Shown here: positions 1 to 8,190 of the stretch, one piece after another
How positions within the stretch are numbered: the stretch's first letter is position 1
How the letters are laid out: each line of letters opens with the position of its first letter
Assembly: GCA_944325785.1 (NCBI GenBank)
Contig: CALVBN010000007.1
Coordinates: 59,794 to 123,793 of the forward strand
Direction of reading: 5' to 3'
Source of the DNA: Candidatus Gastranaerophilales bacterium
Lineage (GTDB): Bacteria > Cyanobacteriota > Vampirovibrionia > Gastranaerophilales > Gastranaerophilaceae
DNA length: 64,000 nt
The notes under the pieces: model-generated
What the model was told of the DNA's origin: nothing
The model's input: the letters and a program-made list of their open reading frames with translations, nothing else
Database searches by the model: none
Position numbers and translations under genes: made by a program

Positions 1-312
1 AACCTTTTTCCTTAGAATTAATGCAAGATAAATAATTCCGAGATAGTAAATTAGGCTCTTTAAGCTTGTCACGTCCTGCAGAAGGCTTCCTCCGCCGGAT
101 ACAAGAACATCAGATTCTTTTAGGCTTTCCCAGAAACCAAGCATTGGACAGGCTTCAACACCGTGGATTTCCGCCGTCTTATCCGGATTGGAAGATATGA
201 GCGTAATTTTTTCCGCGCCTTCTGATTTTAATTTGTTAACCAGAACATGCGCGATAGCTTCGTCTCCGAAGTTGTCAAAGCCGATATAGCCGGATACTAT
301 ATACTTTGTCAT
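1..312 (-). CDS. csaB: Polysaccharide pyruvyl transferase CsaB, N-terminal part (runs off the window)
   Basis: The first 104 codons are present and the rest lies before the window. The translation opens MTKYIVSGYIGFDNFGDEA and later has the motif VSGGGSLLQDVTS; both are typical of the CsaB family, which adds pyruvate ketals to cell-envelope polysaccharides using phosphoenolpyruvate. The ATG overlaps the stop of the upstream sugar kinase in an ATGA arrangement, so it is the last visible gene of a three-gene minus-strand operon behind the aldolase and the kinase. Nothing ties it functionally to those two beyond co-transcription. The family is common in cyanobacteria and Firmicutes. The identification is firm; the substrate is unknown. 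Confidence 0.85.
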   Translation of the reverse strand, partial: MTKYIVSGYIGFDNFGDEAIAHVLVNKLKSEGAEKITLISSNPDKTAEIHGVEACPMLGFWESLKESDVLVSGGGSLLQDVTSLKSLIYYLGIIYLALILRKKV

Positions 313-1244
313 ACGGGAATATTCTCCATCACTGCACTTTTATACGGTATCGCCTGTATTGCGCCGTAATTTTGGGTCTGCAGACCTGAAACGACTGATG
401 CGTATTTCATAGCATCTTTTGGAGAATAGCCGTTGGTTAGTGCGTATAAAAATCCGCCGTTGAACACATCGCCGGAAGCGGTTGTGTCAATAGCTTTTGA
501 TGTATTATAAAATTCTGTAAAGTCTATATCACCGTTGTAGCCGGTATAATATCCGTTATCTATGTGAGATTTGATTACAACTATTTTTACGCCCTTATCC
601 CACAGATATGTCATGACTTTGTCAATAGAAGATACATCATAAAGTTTTGAGGCATCGTTTTTTAAGCTTAAAAATATAATATCCGTATAGTCAATAATCT
701 CTTCAAAACACTCTTTTGTATCTGTTGAATTCATAAAGCAGGATGTATAGTTAGGATCATAAGCCGTCATAACATCGTTTTGTTTTGCAAGCTTAAATGC
801 TTCTCTCACAAGCTCTCTTGCCCCTGCGCCTAAAGACTGGATTACGCCTGTTGAATACACAAGTTTTAAGTTTTTAATACAGTCTTCGTTTAAATCTTCA
901 ATTGAAAGTTTTGATGCGGCGGTTTTGCGTTTGTAGTATAAAACCTCTTTTTTGTCCTGCGTCTTAGATACAATGTACATCCCGTTTTGTTCATCATTTG
1001 TTTTAATCATTGATGTATCAATGTTTTCTTTCTGCAGGCTTGATAAGATAAATTCGCTGAAACCGTCGTTGCCGACTTTTGTAATATAACTTACATGTCC
1101 TCCGAGGCGTGCTATAGTAACCGCCGTTGTGACAGTATCACCGCCGAAATATTTGTTTAATGTTGAAGTATCTGCTAAAGTTCCGTTTGCAGAAAGTTCA
1201 ATTAAACACTCGCCTATTACTGCTATATCTGCTTTTGAGTCCAT
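309..1244 (-). CDS. PfkB-family sugar kinase, probably 2-keto-3-deoxygluconate kinase
   Basis: A 311-residue ribokinase/PfkB-fold kinase. The N-terminal GxCLIELS strand, an early GGDTVTTAVTIARLGG glycine motif and the C-terminal DTTASGDVFNGGF signature are visible; the Asp of SGD is the catalytic base in this family. The signature reads A-S-G-D where many members have G-A-G-D, which the family pattern allows. The start overlaps the end of the upstream KDPG-aldolase-like gene by 22 nt, so the two are translationally coupled. That pairing (kinase plus aldolase) suggests phosphorylation of 2-keto-3-deoxygluconate and cleavage to pyruvate and glyceraldehyde 3-phosphate. Other PfkB substrates such as fructose or a nucleoside cannot be excluded from sequence alone. 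Confidence 0.8.
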   Translation of the reverse strand: MDSKADIAVIGECLIELSANGTLADTSTLNKYFGGDTVTTAVTIARLGGHVSYITKVGNDGFSEFILSSLQKENIDTSMIKTNDEQNGMYIVSKTQDKKEVLYYKRKTAASKLSIEDLNEDCIKNLKLVYSTGVIQSLGAGARELVREAFKLAKQNDVMTAYDPNYTSCFMNSTDTKECFEEIIDYTDIIFLSLKNDASKLYDVSSIDKVMTYLWDKGVKIVVIKSHIDNGYYTGYNGDIDFTEFYNTSKAIDTTASGDVFNGGFLYALTNGYSPKDAMKYASVVSGLQTQNYGAIQAIPYKSAVMENIPV

Positions 1245-1858
1245 TCAGTGAAATCCTTTATTTCTTTCAAAATTTCTTTTGTTCTGTTTGTAATTTCTTT
1301 CGGCGTAAAGCCTAAATAAAAATCACGTCCGACACCTACGGCAGATGCGCCTGCTCTTATATATGTTACAACTTCATTGAGTTTTATATTGCCCATCGGC
1401 ATTAAGCTTAAAAACGGCATCTGTCTTAAAATATCTTCAATATATTTAACTCCGCCCATTGCATCTGTCGGATAAAGCTTAATCAGCGGTATTCTGGATT
1501 TCCACGCATTATAAGCCTCATTTGCCGTAGATGCGCCTGCAATAAACGGTACGCGTTTGTTTTTGGAAATCTTAACCATATTCATCTGGAAAATTGGCGA
1601 AGAAATCAACTGCGCCCCGCTTTCAAATGCAGCGTCCGCCTGCAGAGAGGTTATTATACCGCCCGCGCAGACTTTTGCAAACTTTGAAACTTCCGCTATT
1701 GCCGGATATATTGAAGGATTTTCAACATTAATTTCCAGCACCCTTATTCCGCCTTCTACAAGCGCTTTTGCTATTTCTATTGTCTGTTCGGCGTCTTTGC
1801 ATCTTACTATGGGATAAACCTTGTCTTCCCTAATCATTTGTATATAATTTTCACTCAT
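1223..1858 (-). CDS. eda: KDPG/KHG aldolase-like class I aldolase
   Basis: A 211-residue TIM-barrel aldolase of the Eda family (usual length about 205-215). The motif LEINVEN carries the Glu of the active site and IKLYPTDAMGG carries the Schiff-base Lys; the GIRVLEIN and SSPIF segments also match. It is the first gene of the minus-strand operon, followed by the sugar kinase and csaB. A short AGGATAG ribosome binding site lies before the ATG. Only 42 nt separate it from the divergent adenylate cyclase, so the two share a compact bidirectional promoter region. The expected role is cleavage of 2-keto-3-deoxy-6-phosphogluconate. No phosphogluconate dehydratase (edd) is in the window. Confidence 0.8.
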   Translation of the reverse strand: MSENYIQMIREDKVYPIVRCKDAEQTIEIAKALVEGGIRVLEINVENPSIYPAIAEVSKFAKVCAGGIITSLQADAAFESGAQLISSPIFQMNMVKISKNKRVPFIAGASTANEAYNAWKSRIPLIKLYPTDAMGGVKYIEDILRQMPFLSLMPMGNIKLNEVVTYIRAGASAVGVGRDFYLGFTPKEITNRTKEILKEIKDFTEWTQKQI

Positions 1859-1888
1859 AAATATCTATCCTTTTCCCCTGATTTATTA

Positions 1889-1894
1889 TATCAT
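1889..1894 (+). promoter_or_regulatory. Predicted -10 box of a leaderless mRNA (CHASE2 cyclase)
   Basis: TATCAT is followed by exactly six nucleotides and then the ATG of the cyclase gene. No Shine-Dalgarno sequence is present, so transcription would begin at or next to the start codon. Confidence 0.5.
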
Positions 1895-1900
1895 AATACT

Positions 1901-3883
1901 ATGAACAAAATTAAATTTGCATTACTTAGTATTATTGTCTTACTGATACTGATTTTTGTCTACTCTGTAACATATAATTTTGCAGAACCTAAAGCATACG
2001 ATTTTATGGTAAGACATGTTTTAACCGAAAAACTGCCGTTTCATAACAAACAAGTTTATGGAAGCGGTGATGTTGTTCTCGTTATGATTGATACCATAAC
2101 TGTTGATAAATACAGATGGCCCTGGAAAAGAGAACTTTACTGCAAGCTTTTTGAATATTTCCATAAATATGCACAGCCCAAAGTTGTTGTACATGATTCC
2201 ATTATTGGATCTCTTGATAAGGATAATCCCGAATCTGATAAAAAATTCTTTGAAACAATTAATAAATTTGACAACCTTGTATCCGGCTTTATGCCTCTTA
2301 TAAATGAATCCTGGGGAGATAAAAATTTTGGAGAAAAATACGATAGACAGTTTAAAGAAAAATTTGCATTAAAGATTGATAATGAACTTACTGAAATTCC
2401 GTCTTTTTACCCCGGTCTAATGCCGTTTCCGCAGGAATATTTTAACGCAATAAAACATATCGGCTCGGTGTCATTCCTTTCCGGTTTTATCGACGGACGT
2501 CTTTCTTCTAATGCATTGGATGAGGTTCAAAGAAACTATGAGTATATGCTTGCATATAAAGAGAATTTCTATCCGTCGCTTGCTCTGGAAGCTTTTCTTA
2601 TTGCGAATAATTTCCCGAAAATAAAAGTCACGGACTCTTATATAGAGTTTCCGGATTTAAATTACAGAATTAAGCACAGTGTAACCAAACATCAGATGTT
2701 TGTTCCGATAAAATATTATAAATTATGGAACGGCTATTCCCATCCGGCTATCTCTGCCATTGATATCATGAACTCTTATGACAATCTGCAAAAAGGAAAA
2801 AAAGCGGTTATTAATCCGGATATATTTAAGGATAAAATTGTAGTAATCGGCGCAAATGTTCCTGCCGGCGGAGGTTTAAACGATACAAAAAATACACCTG
2901 TTTATTCAGCTCACCCCGGTGCTGACATACAGGCAACCGTAATTGACAATATTCTGCATAATGATTTTCTAAAAGTTCTGCCAAAAGCTTTTAATATTTT
3001 GATTACGATTTTAGGAATGATTGCCGTTTATGCGGTTATCCGCATACATACGCTTTTTAAATCAATTACTCTTGCTTTTGCATTGATTGCCGGATATTTA
3101 TTATTCAGCACTGTATGTTTTTATTTCGGATGTGTAGTGAATGTCATTACGCCCGTTGTGATGTACATTGTCACAATGATTATCGCGTATATTCACAAAT
3201 TCGTACTGGAAAACAGAAGCAAAGAAAAAGTTAAATCCGCGATGGGCAAATATATGTCCGAAGATGTTATGAAACGCGTTGTGATGAATATTGATAATCT
3301 CGGGCTCGGCGGTAAAAAGGCTGTTGTAACAGTTTTATTTTCGGATATAAGAGGGTTTACTTCCATGTCTGAAACAATGCCCGCAGAACAGGTTTCACAG
3401 ATTTTAAACGAATACTTTACCGAAATGGAGCCGATTATTACTAAATATAACGGCATAATCAATAAATTTATCGGCGACGCTGTAATGGCGATTTTCGGCG
3501 AGCCTATTCAAGATAAAAACCACGCACTTAATGCGGTTAAATGCGGTTACGAAATGCTTATGAAAGTCAAAGAACTCCAGAAAAAATGGGCAGAAGAAGG
3601 AAAGCCGAAAATTGATATCGGGATAGGAATTAATACAGGCGAGGTTTTTGTCGGCAATATCGGCTCGGTCAATCGTATGGAATACACGGTAATCGGCGAT
3701 ACGGTTAACCTTGCAAGCAGACTCGAAAGCTACAATAAGGTTTATAAAACAAAAATGCTTATCAGCTCTTCAACATACGAACAAACCAAGAGCATTCTTG
3801 ATGTTATCAGGATTTCGGATGTTGAAATCAGAGGCAAATCGCATAAAATGGATATTTATGAAGTGCTGAAAGTTATCTGCTAG
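1901..3883 (+). CDS. CHASE2-domain membrane adenylate cyclase
   Basis: A 660-residue receptor cyclase. An N-terminal membrane helix (about residues 3-23) precedes an extracytoplasmic CHASE2 sensor, three membrane helices follow at about 360-435, and a class III cyclase domain ends the protein. FSDIRGFTS supplies one metal-binding Asp (about residue 482) and GDAVMAIFG the second. The Lys before IGDAVM and the Asp in IGDTVNLASR are the adenine-specifying positions, and Asn and Arg of NLASR the transition-state pair, so the enzyme should be an active adenylate cyclase. I chose the ATG at 1901: an upstream in-frame start at 1838 lies inside the divergent aldolase gene, and a -10 box sits just before 1901. 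Confidence 0.88.
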   Translation: MNKIKFALLSIIVLLILIFVYSVTYNFAEPKAYDFMVRHVLTEKLPFHNKQVYGSGDVVLVMIDTITVDKYRWPWKRELYCKLFEYFHKYAQPKVVVHDSIIGSLDKDNPESDKKFFETINKFDNLVSGFMPLINESWGDKNFGEKYDRQFKEKFALKIDNELTEIPSFYPGLMPFPQEYFNAIKHIGSVSFLSGFIDGRLSSNALDEVQRNYEYMLAYKENFYPSLALEAFLIANNFPKIKVTDSYIEFPDLNYRIKHSVTKHQMFVPIKYYKLWNGYSHPAISAIDIMNSYDNLQKGKKAVINPDIFKDKIVVIGANVPAGGGLNDTKNTPVYSAHPGADIQATVIDNILHNDFLKVLPKAFNILITILGMIAVYAVIRIHTLFKSITLAFALIAGYLLFSTVCFYFGCVVNVITPVVMYIVTMIIAYIHKFVLENRSKEKVKSAMGKYMSEDVMKRVVMNIDNLGLGGKKAVVTVLFSDIRGFTSMSETMPAEQVSQILNEYFTEMEPIITKYNGIINKFIGDAVMAIFGEPIQDKNHALNAVKCGYEMLMKVKELQKKWAEEGKPKIDIGIGINTGEVFVGNIGSVNRMEYTVIGDTVNLASRLESYNKVYKTKMLISSSTYEQTKSILDVIRISDVEIRGKSHKMDIYEVLKVIC

Positions 3884-3918
3884 CAAAAAATTTTTTGTCC
3901 GGTTTTAAAAAGAATACT

Positions 3919-4497
3919 ATGCAAATAAATAAATTAAATTCAGTAAATTTCGGTGCAAAATTTCTGACAAATACCGAAATCTCAAAATATAACCCCAAAA
4001 AGAAAACTTACCAGCCTTTAAATGTCTCTCTGGTAGAGATTGAACCTGCCAGTAATGATGATTTAAGAACTCTTGTAAATGTAGCTAAGGGCTGGGGGAA
4101 AAATCATACTTATGCAACTGATATTGCCTCAACAGCAAGCGGAATTGCGGGAGATTTCCTGCCGGCAGAGAATTTTAAAATATATGCCTTGACACGCCAG
4201 GATGAGAATTACGAAAAGCTTAATGAGCATAAAATCCTTGGTCTGGCGCAGATAGAGCTGGAAAAACACCAGCCTGCCGAGCTTGCGTATCTGCAGGTAA
4301 ATCCCGAAACGGCATATGCCTCTGATACACGTCAATACAAACAAATAGGAACCGGTTTTATTAATGTTTTGAAAAAGATATATAACAAAGCAATTACGCT
4401 GAGTTCTGTCTATTCCGCAACAAATTTTTATGAAAAAAACGGCTTTGAGCTGATAGACCCGAACAAACTACGCTACATCTGGCGCCCGGGAAAATAA
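3919..4497 (+). CDS. GNAT-like acetyltransferase with N-terminal F-G-A motif
   Basis: A 192-residue protein. The C-terminal half fits the GNAT fold: a strand AYLQVNPE, an acetyl-CoA loop region with RQYKQIGTGF, and the typical ending SATNFYEKNGFELI. The N-terminus MQINKLNSVNFGAKF belongs to the short motif shared by several unrelated proteins in this window (M-[KRQ]-I then [IV]-x-[FY]-x-[AGS]). A TTG start at 3895 would add eight residues, but ATG 3919 gives the M-x-I start seen in the other motif proteins. It follows the cyclase by 35 nt. Substrate is unknown; the N-terminus is not a Sec signal peptide. Confidence 0.6.
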   Translation: MQINKLNSVNFGAKFLTNTEISKYNPKKKTYQPLNVSLVEIEPASNDDLRTLVNVAKGWGKNHTYATDIASTASGIAGDFLPAENFKIYALTRQDENYEKLNEHKILGLAQIELEKHQPAELAYLQVNPETAYASDTRQYKQIGTGFINVLKKIYNKAITLSSVYSATNFYEKNGFELIDPNKLRYIWRPGK

Positions 4498-4920
4498 AAG
4501 GTTTTCCGAAACAGGCTGAAAGCAAGAAAGCCGTCCTTGCACAGAGTTCTGTAGTTCTGTAGGATGCGGTAAATCATAGATTTACCGTATAAAAAACACA
4601 AGTGATGACACTACTAAAAATGTTTCGGTAATCAAAGATTACCAAAACCTGCATTCTGTACGCACGGCGTAGCGTCCCCGCAAGGGGCGAGGGAATTTGC
4701 GCGAATCTGTTTTTTGTAAAAACAGGCAGGATACAAATTTTTGCACCAAAAATTTAAAGAGAAAATATAGTCTGTAAAAACCGCTGGGCATAATATCCGG
4801 CTTTTTAGTGATTTTTGATTGTAACAGTTTGTTAACTTTTATTGTTTAAATGGCAATTTCTCATTAAAAAAATACTTTATAAGACTATAAAGTGTGTTTT
4901 AAAAGTGTGAATTGCAAAAA
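4498..4920. other. Intergenic region with four strong hairpins; possible structured RNA
   Basis: This 423-nt gap has no convincing gene. Between 4567 and 4725 it holds four consecutive hairpins: CGGTAAATC/GATTTACCG with a 3-nt loop (4567-4587), GGTAATC/GATTACC (4627-4643), CCCC-GCAA-GGGG with a GNRA-type loop (4676-4687), and CTGTTTTT/AAAAACAG (4707-4725). RNase P, 6S and SRP RNA signatures were looked for and not seen. It may be an unrecognised small RNA, a long leader of the next gene, or a mosaic of dispersed palindromes. Confidence 0.35.
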
Positions 4921-5673
4921 ATGACGTTTATCTATAATACTCCCGTTTTAAATAATATAAATATCCCCGCAATCCGATTCAGAAGCAATCCGGCAGTTTA
5001 TACGGACGCCTCCGGTTTTGGCAGAGATTCATTTAATTCCAATCCTTTGAATGACAGCTTTAAGGATAAGAATTCTCTTACGGCGCTTGCGAAGTCAAAT
5101 CCGCGTGTTATGAATATTTTGAAGGAGAACAATATTCCGCTGAAAGTTAACGCAGAAGAACTTGAGAAATTGAAGCAGGGGCATCTTTTAGACACCCGTG
5201 TTATGTCTGCGAAAATCTATTCTTCTCTTCCAAAAGAATTAAAAGAGAATATAAACTTAGCCGATTTACAGCAGGCATCAATGCTTCACGATTACGGCAA
5301 AGTTTTGGTTCCGGAAAGTATTTTAAACAAAAACGGACGTTTGACGCCGGAGGAGAAAAAAATAATGGAACTGCATTCTGAACTCGGTTATGAGTTGTTA
5401 AAACAGCAGGGAGTAAATGAAAATGTTTTAAATCTGGTCAAATATCATCACCAAACCGCTGACGGAAGCGGATATCCGGCATTATCAAACAGCTACACAC
5501 CGGATATTTCATCAGAAATTCTCGCGACAGCGGATAAGTATTCGGCATTAAGGGAAAAAAGAAGCTACAAAGATGCCATGACCCGCGAAGAAGCTTTAAA
5601 AGTCATCCGCGAGGATGTAAATTCCGGTTTAATTTCTCAAGAAGTATACGACGCCCTTGAAAAAGCAGTATAA
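4921..5673 (+). CDS. Small HD-GYP domain phosphodiesterase-like protein with N-terminal motif
   Basis: A 250-residue protein. After about 80 residues without clear homology comes an HD-GYP domain: MLHDYGKV holds the HD pair (about 123-124), IMELHSELG the next metal His, KYHHQ the following ligands and DGSGYP the GYP triad (about 184-186). These ligands are intact, so cyclic-di-GMP hydrolysis is plausible. The N-terminus, with IRFRSN centred on Phe20, belongs to the short motif group in this window, and the next gene also carries the motif. A TTG at 4912 would extend it by three residues. No membrane or response-regulator domain is seen, so the input signal is unknown. Confidence 0.75.
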   Translation: MTFIYNTPVLNNINIPAIRFRSNPAVYTDASGFGRDSFNSNPLNDSFKDKNSLTALAKSNPRVMNILKENNIPLKVNAEELEKLKQGHLLDTRVMSAKIYSSLPKELKENINLADLQQASMLHDYGKVLVPESILNKNGRLTPEEKKIMELHSELGYELLKQQGVNENVLNLVKYHHQTADGSGYPALSNSYTPDISSEILATADKYSALREKRSYKDAMTREEALKVIREDVNSGLISQEVYDALEKAV

Positions 5674-5726
5674 TAAAAATTTTACAAATATACGCAAAAA
5701 ATTTTTTGTGCGGGTTTATATTGAGT

Positions 5727-6560
5727 ATGAAGATAGATAACAGCGGTATAAGTTTTCGGGCAGGGTTAACTGCGCAGATGAAAAGGGAAATTTCTGCTTG
5801 TGATGTAAAGAAAATCACAGAAGAATTCACAAAGAGCGGAGTCAATGCGGATTTTAAAGATAATAAAGCCGCTGCGTGGTGTTCCCTCAAGTGTCTGGAG
5901 ATTATTAAATATTTAAACAAAGAATATCATTTAAATTTGGGATTACCTAAAGGGGTTTATGTCGAAGACTTTAGAGAATTAAATATAAATAGTAAAACAT
6001 CTTTAGGTTTTTTAAACCTTGCACCGGCAAGTTTGTACAAAAACAGCGCAAGAATAACTCCGGAAAAATCAATATTTTTAAATGATTTTAAAGAATTTAA
6101 TCACGCCGGTGGAAATGCTTACTGGAACAGACTGGACGGTATTGCTGACGAAAACTTTGATAAAAGAATTTCGGCAACAGATTTTTTTCTGGAACCAATT
6201 TTGCACGAATTTCTGCATGCTGTACACGAAGAAAACCTAAGCCAAAAGCTTGGCGGGAAAAAGCTTGTAAAAGCTATACAAGATACTTGCAAACCGGAAA
6301 AGCTTAGAAAATTCCGGATGAAACATGAACTGCTTCTTGAAAATATCTGCTGTTATGCTGCTGTTAATCCTTTTGAGGCTGTTGCCTGCGATATGTCAAA
6401 AAGGGCAATAAGTAATCTTGATAAAGAAACACTTCTGCCGCAAAATAATTTTATACAAGAAAGCCCGTATTCTAAAATTCCTGTGTTGAAAAGTTTTTTT
6501 ATAAAAGAAGATAAACTCTCGCATCTTTTACGACGCTTCTGGAATGGAAAATTTGAATAA
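5727..6560 (+). CDS. Putative zinc metallopeptidase (HExxH) with N-terminal F-R-A motif
   Basis: A 277-residue protein of no family I recognise. ILHEFLHAVHEE contains an HExxH zinc site (residues 160-164), and the Glu of NPFEAVACD (about residue 217) is a candidate third ligand, so a zincin-type protease is the best reading. The start MKIDNSGISFRAGL carries the short N-terminal motif shared with neighbours. I chose ATG 5727 over a TTG at 5706 because it gives the M-K-I start; TATATT lies just before it and no ribosome binding site is seen. It sits 53 nt after the HD-GYP gene. There is no signal peptide or membrane segment, so where it acts is open. Confidence 0.55.
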   Translation: MKIDNSGISFRAGLTAQMKREISACDVKKITEEFTKSGVNADFKDNKAAAWCSLKCLEIIKYLNKEYHLNLGLPKGVYVEDFRELNINSKTSLGFLNLAPASLYKNSARITPEKSIFLNDFKEFNHAGGNAYWNRLDGIADENFDKRISATDFFLEPILHEFLHAVHEENLSQKLGGKKLVKAIQDTCKPEKLRKFRMKHELLLENICCYAAVNPFEAVACDMSKRAISNLDKETLLPQNNFIQESPYSKIPVLKSFFIKEDKLSHLLRRFWNGKFE

Positions 6561-6565
6561 TATAT

Positions 6566-7933
6566 TTACGCATTAACAACTTCAAACAGGGCATTTACAA
6601 CAACCGGATCCCATTTTACGCCGGCTTCTTCTTTTATTATGGAAAGAGCTTTATCCTTGTCCATTGCTTCGCGGTATGAACGGTCGGAAGTCATTGCGGT
6701 ATATGCGTCTGCAACGGCTATAATTCTTGAACCAAACGGGATAGAGTTTCCTTTTAAGCCCTCCGGCTCGCCTCTGCCGTCCCAGCGTTCTTTATGGTAA
6801 TGAATATACGGGATTACCTCTGAAAGGAAATTGATGTTCATCAAGAGGTTAACTCCTACATTCGGGTGGTTCTGAAGTTTTTCCCACTCTTCCTTAGAAA
6901 GCTTGCCTTTGTTTGCAAATAGAGATTCCGGAAGAGTTATCTTGCCGATATTCTGTAAAAGACCGGCATAGTATACCAGATCAGTCGTTTTTTCATTAAG
7001 CCCGAGCTGTTTGCAGAGCTTTCTGGATAAATCCGCCGTATTCTGAGAATGAGCAACCTTATACTGTCCCTTTTCGTCAACAGCTTTAGCAAGTCTTTCA
7101 ACAAATGCCTGCTGTTGAACTCCCAAATCTCCGATTAAGGCTGTTAATTCCGCACGCTTATGCTGGAGAGCTTCCGCAAAAATGCTGTCCTCATTGATTA
7201 ACTCTTCGGTTTCTTCTATTGCTTTTTGAAGGTGCAATGAGGTGCCGAACAAGCGTCCTATGGTTTCAAGAAGATCCATATAAGCTTTTTTAATTGTTTT
7301 TTCCTTGTAGTTTTCTATCACAACAACACCCACAATATATGCGTTGTTATGCATAGGAACAACCGCAAGTGATTTTACATCATATTCTTTGAGTTCATAT
7401 TTTGGAATAAAATTATCAATTTTAGAAACATCCTTTATCTGGACTTTTTCCAGCGTGTTGAATGCTTTAACAACAATAGATTTGTCATCGGCGGAATATC
7501 CGAGTTTTTTTGCGTATATATCTTCGTCAAAATCTATTGATGAACCGGCAAGACCAAGGATTTTGTTTTCTATATTCAACCCTTTAGTAAACTCTTTTGT
7601 AAGATAGATATGGCATGCATCAACATCAAGTATCTGGGTTAATGTTTTAGCAATAGAATTATACACAACATACTCATCCTGCGAATTAAATCCGAGAACG
7701 CAAAGCGTATTATCTAATGAGTATATTGAAATAAGTTCTTTCAATTGTGATTTTAAGCGGGTTGTCTTATCCTTGACATCTTTCCCGATTTTGTTTGCCA
7801 AATCTTCAGATATTAAATATTCAGATATAAAGTCGCCAATATTAAGGGCAAATATTTCTTCAAGCGGATCGTCTTCCATCAAATCAATTGATCTGCTGAA
7901 TAGTGAAGCGCCTAATTCTTCTTTATCTGTCAT
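6566..7933 (-). CDS. GAF-HD-GYP protein with degenerate catalytic site
   Basis: A 455-residue protein: an N-terminal helical part, a GAF sensor domain (about 80-240), then an HD-GYP domain (about 275-453). The domain is colinear with active enzymes, but the HD pair is replaced by Gln327-Asn328 (LLQNIGKI) and GYP reads Gly-Glu-Pro (388-390). Other ligands, such as His of the NHPNVG segment and YHKERWDG, remain. Loss of the HD pair normally removes metal-dependent c-di-GMP hydrolysis, so it may be a sensor or scaffold. A GGAAGG ribosome binding site precedes the ATG. It converges on the metallopeptidase gene with a 5-nt gap. Confidence 0.8.
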   Translation of the reverse strand: MTDKEELGASLFSRSIDLMEDDPLEEIFALNIGDFISEYLISEDLANKIGKDVKDKTTRLKSQLKELISIYSLDNTLCVLGFNSQDEYVVYNSIAKTLTQILDVDACHIYLTKEFTKGLNIENKILGLAGSSIDFDEDIYAKKLGYSADDKSIVVKAFNTLEKVQIKDVSKIDNFIPKYELKEYDVKSLAVVPMHNNAYIVGVVVIENYKEKTIKKAYMDLLETIGRLFGTSLHLQKAIEETEELINEDSIFAEALQHKRAELTALIGDLGVQQQAFVERLAKAVDEKGQYKVAHSQNTADLSRKLCKQLGLNEKTTDLVYYAGLLQNIGKITLPESLFANKGKLSKEEWEKLQNHPNVGVNLLMNINFLSEVIPYIHYHKERWDGRGEPEGLKGNSIPFGSRIIAVADAYTAMTSDRSYREAMDKDKALSIIKEEAGVKWDPVVVNALFEVVNA

Positions 7934-8190
7934 AATATTCCTTCCTACAAAAAATTAATTTCTTCTTATTAATACATATAACGGCATAAATTTTAAAAAC
8001 TTTAGGAAATTTTACAAATTTTATACTTTAGTTGTAGAAAAGTTATACTAAATGCCGAAAATAGGGGCTTAATGGGGTTTACAATTTGTAATATTTGGGG
8101 AAGCGGAGGAAGGAATTGAGGATTAGTGATTAGTGACTAGTCACTCTTTTCACTCTTCACGAATTTCAGCTATTTAATCACACCCAAACA

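Noticed and set aside
1838..1900. Upstream start for the CHASE2 cyclase
   Set aside because: It would overlap the divergent aldolase start, and a -10 box lies between it and ATG 1901.
4498..4920. RNase P RNA, 6S RNA or SRP RNA
   Set aside because: Conserved blocks of these RNAs are absent although the region has hairpins.
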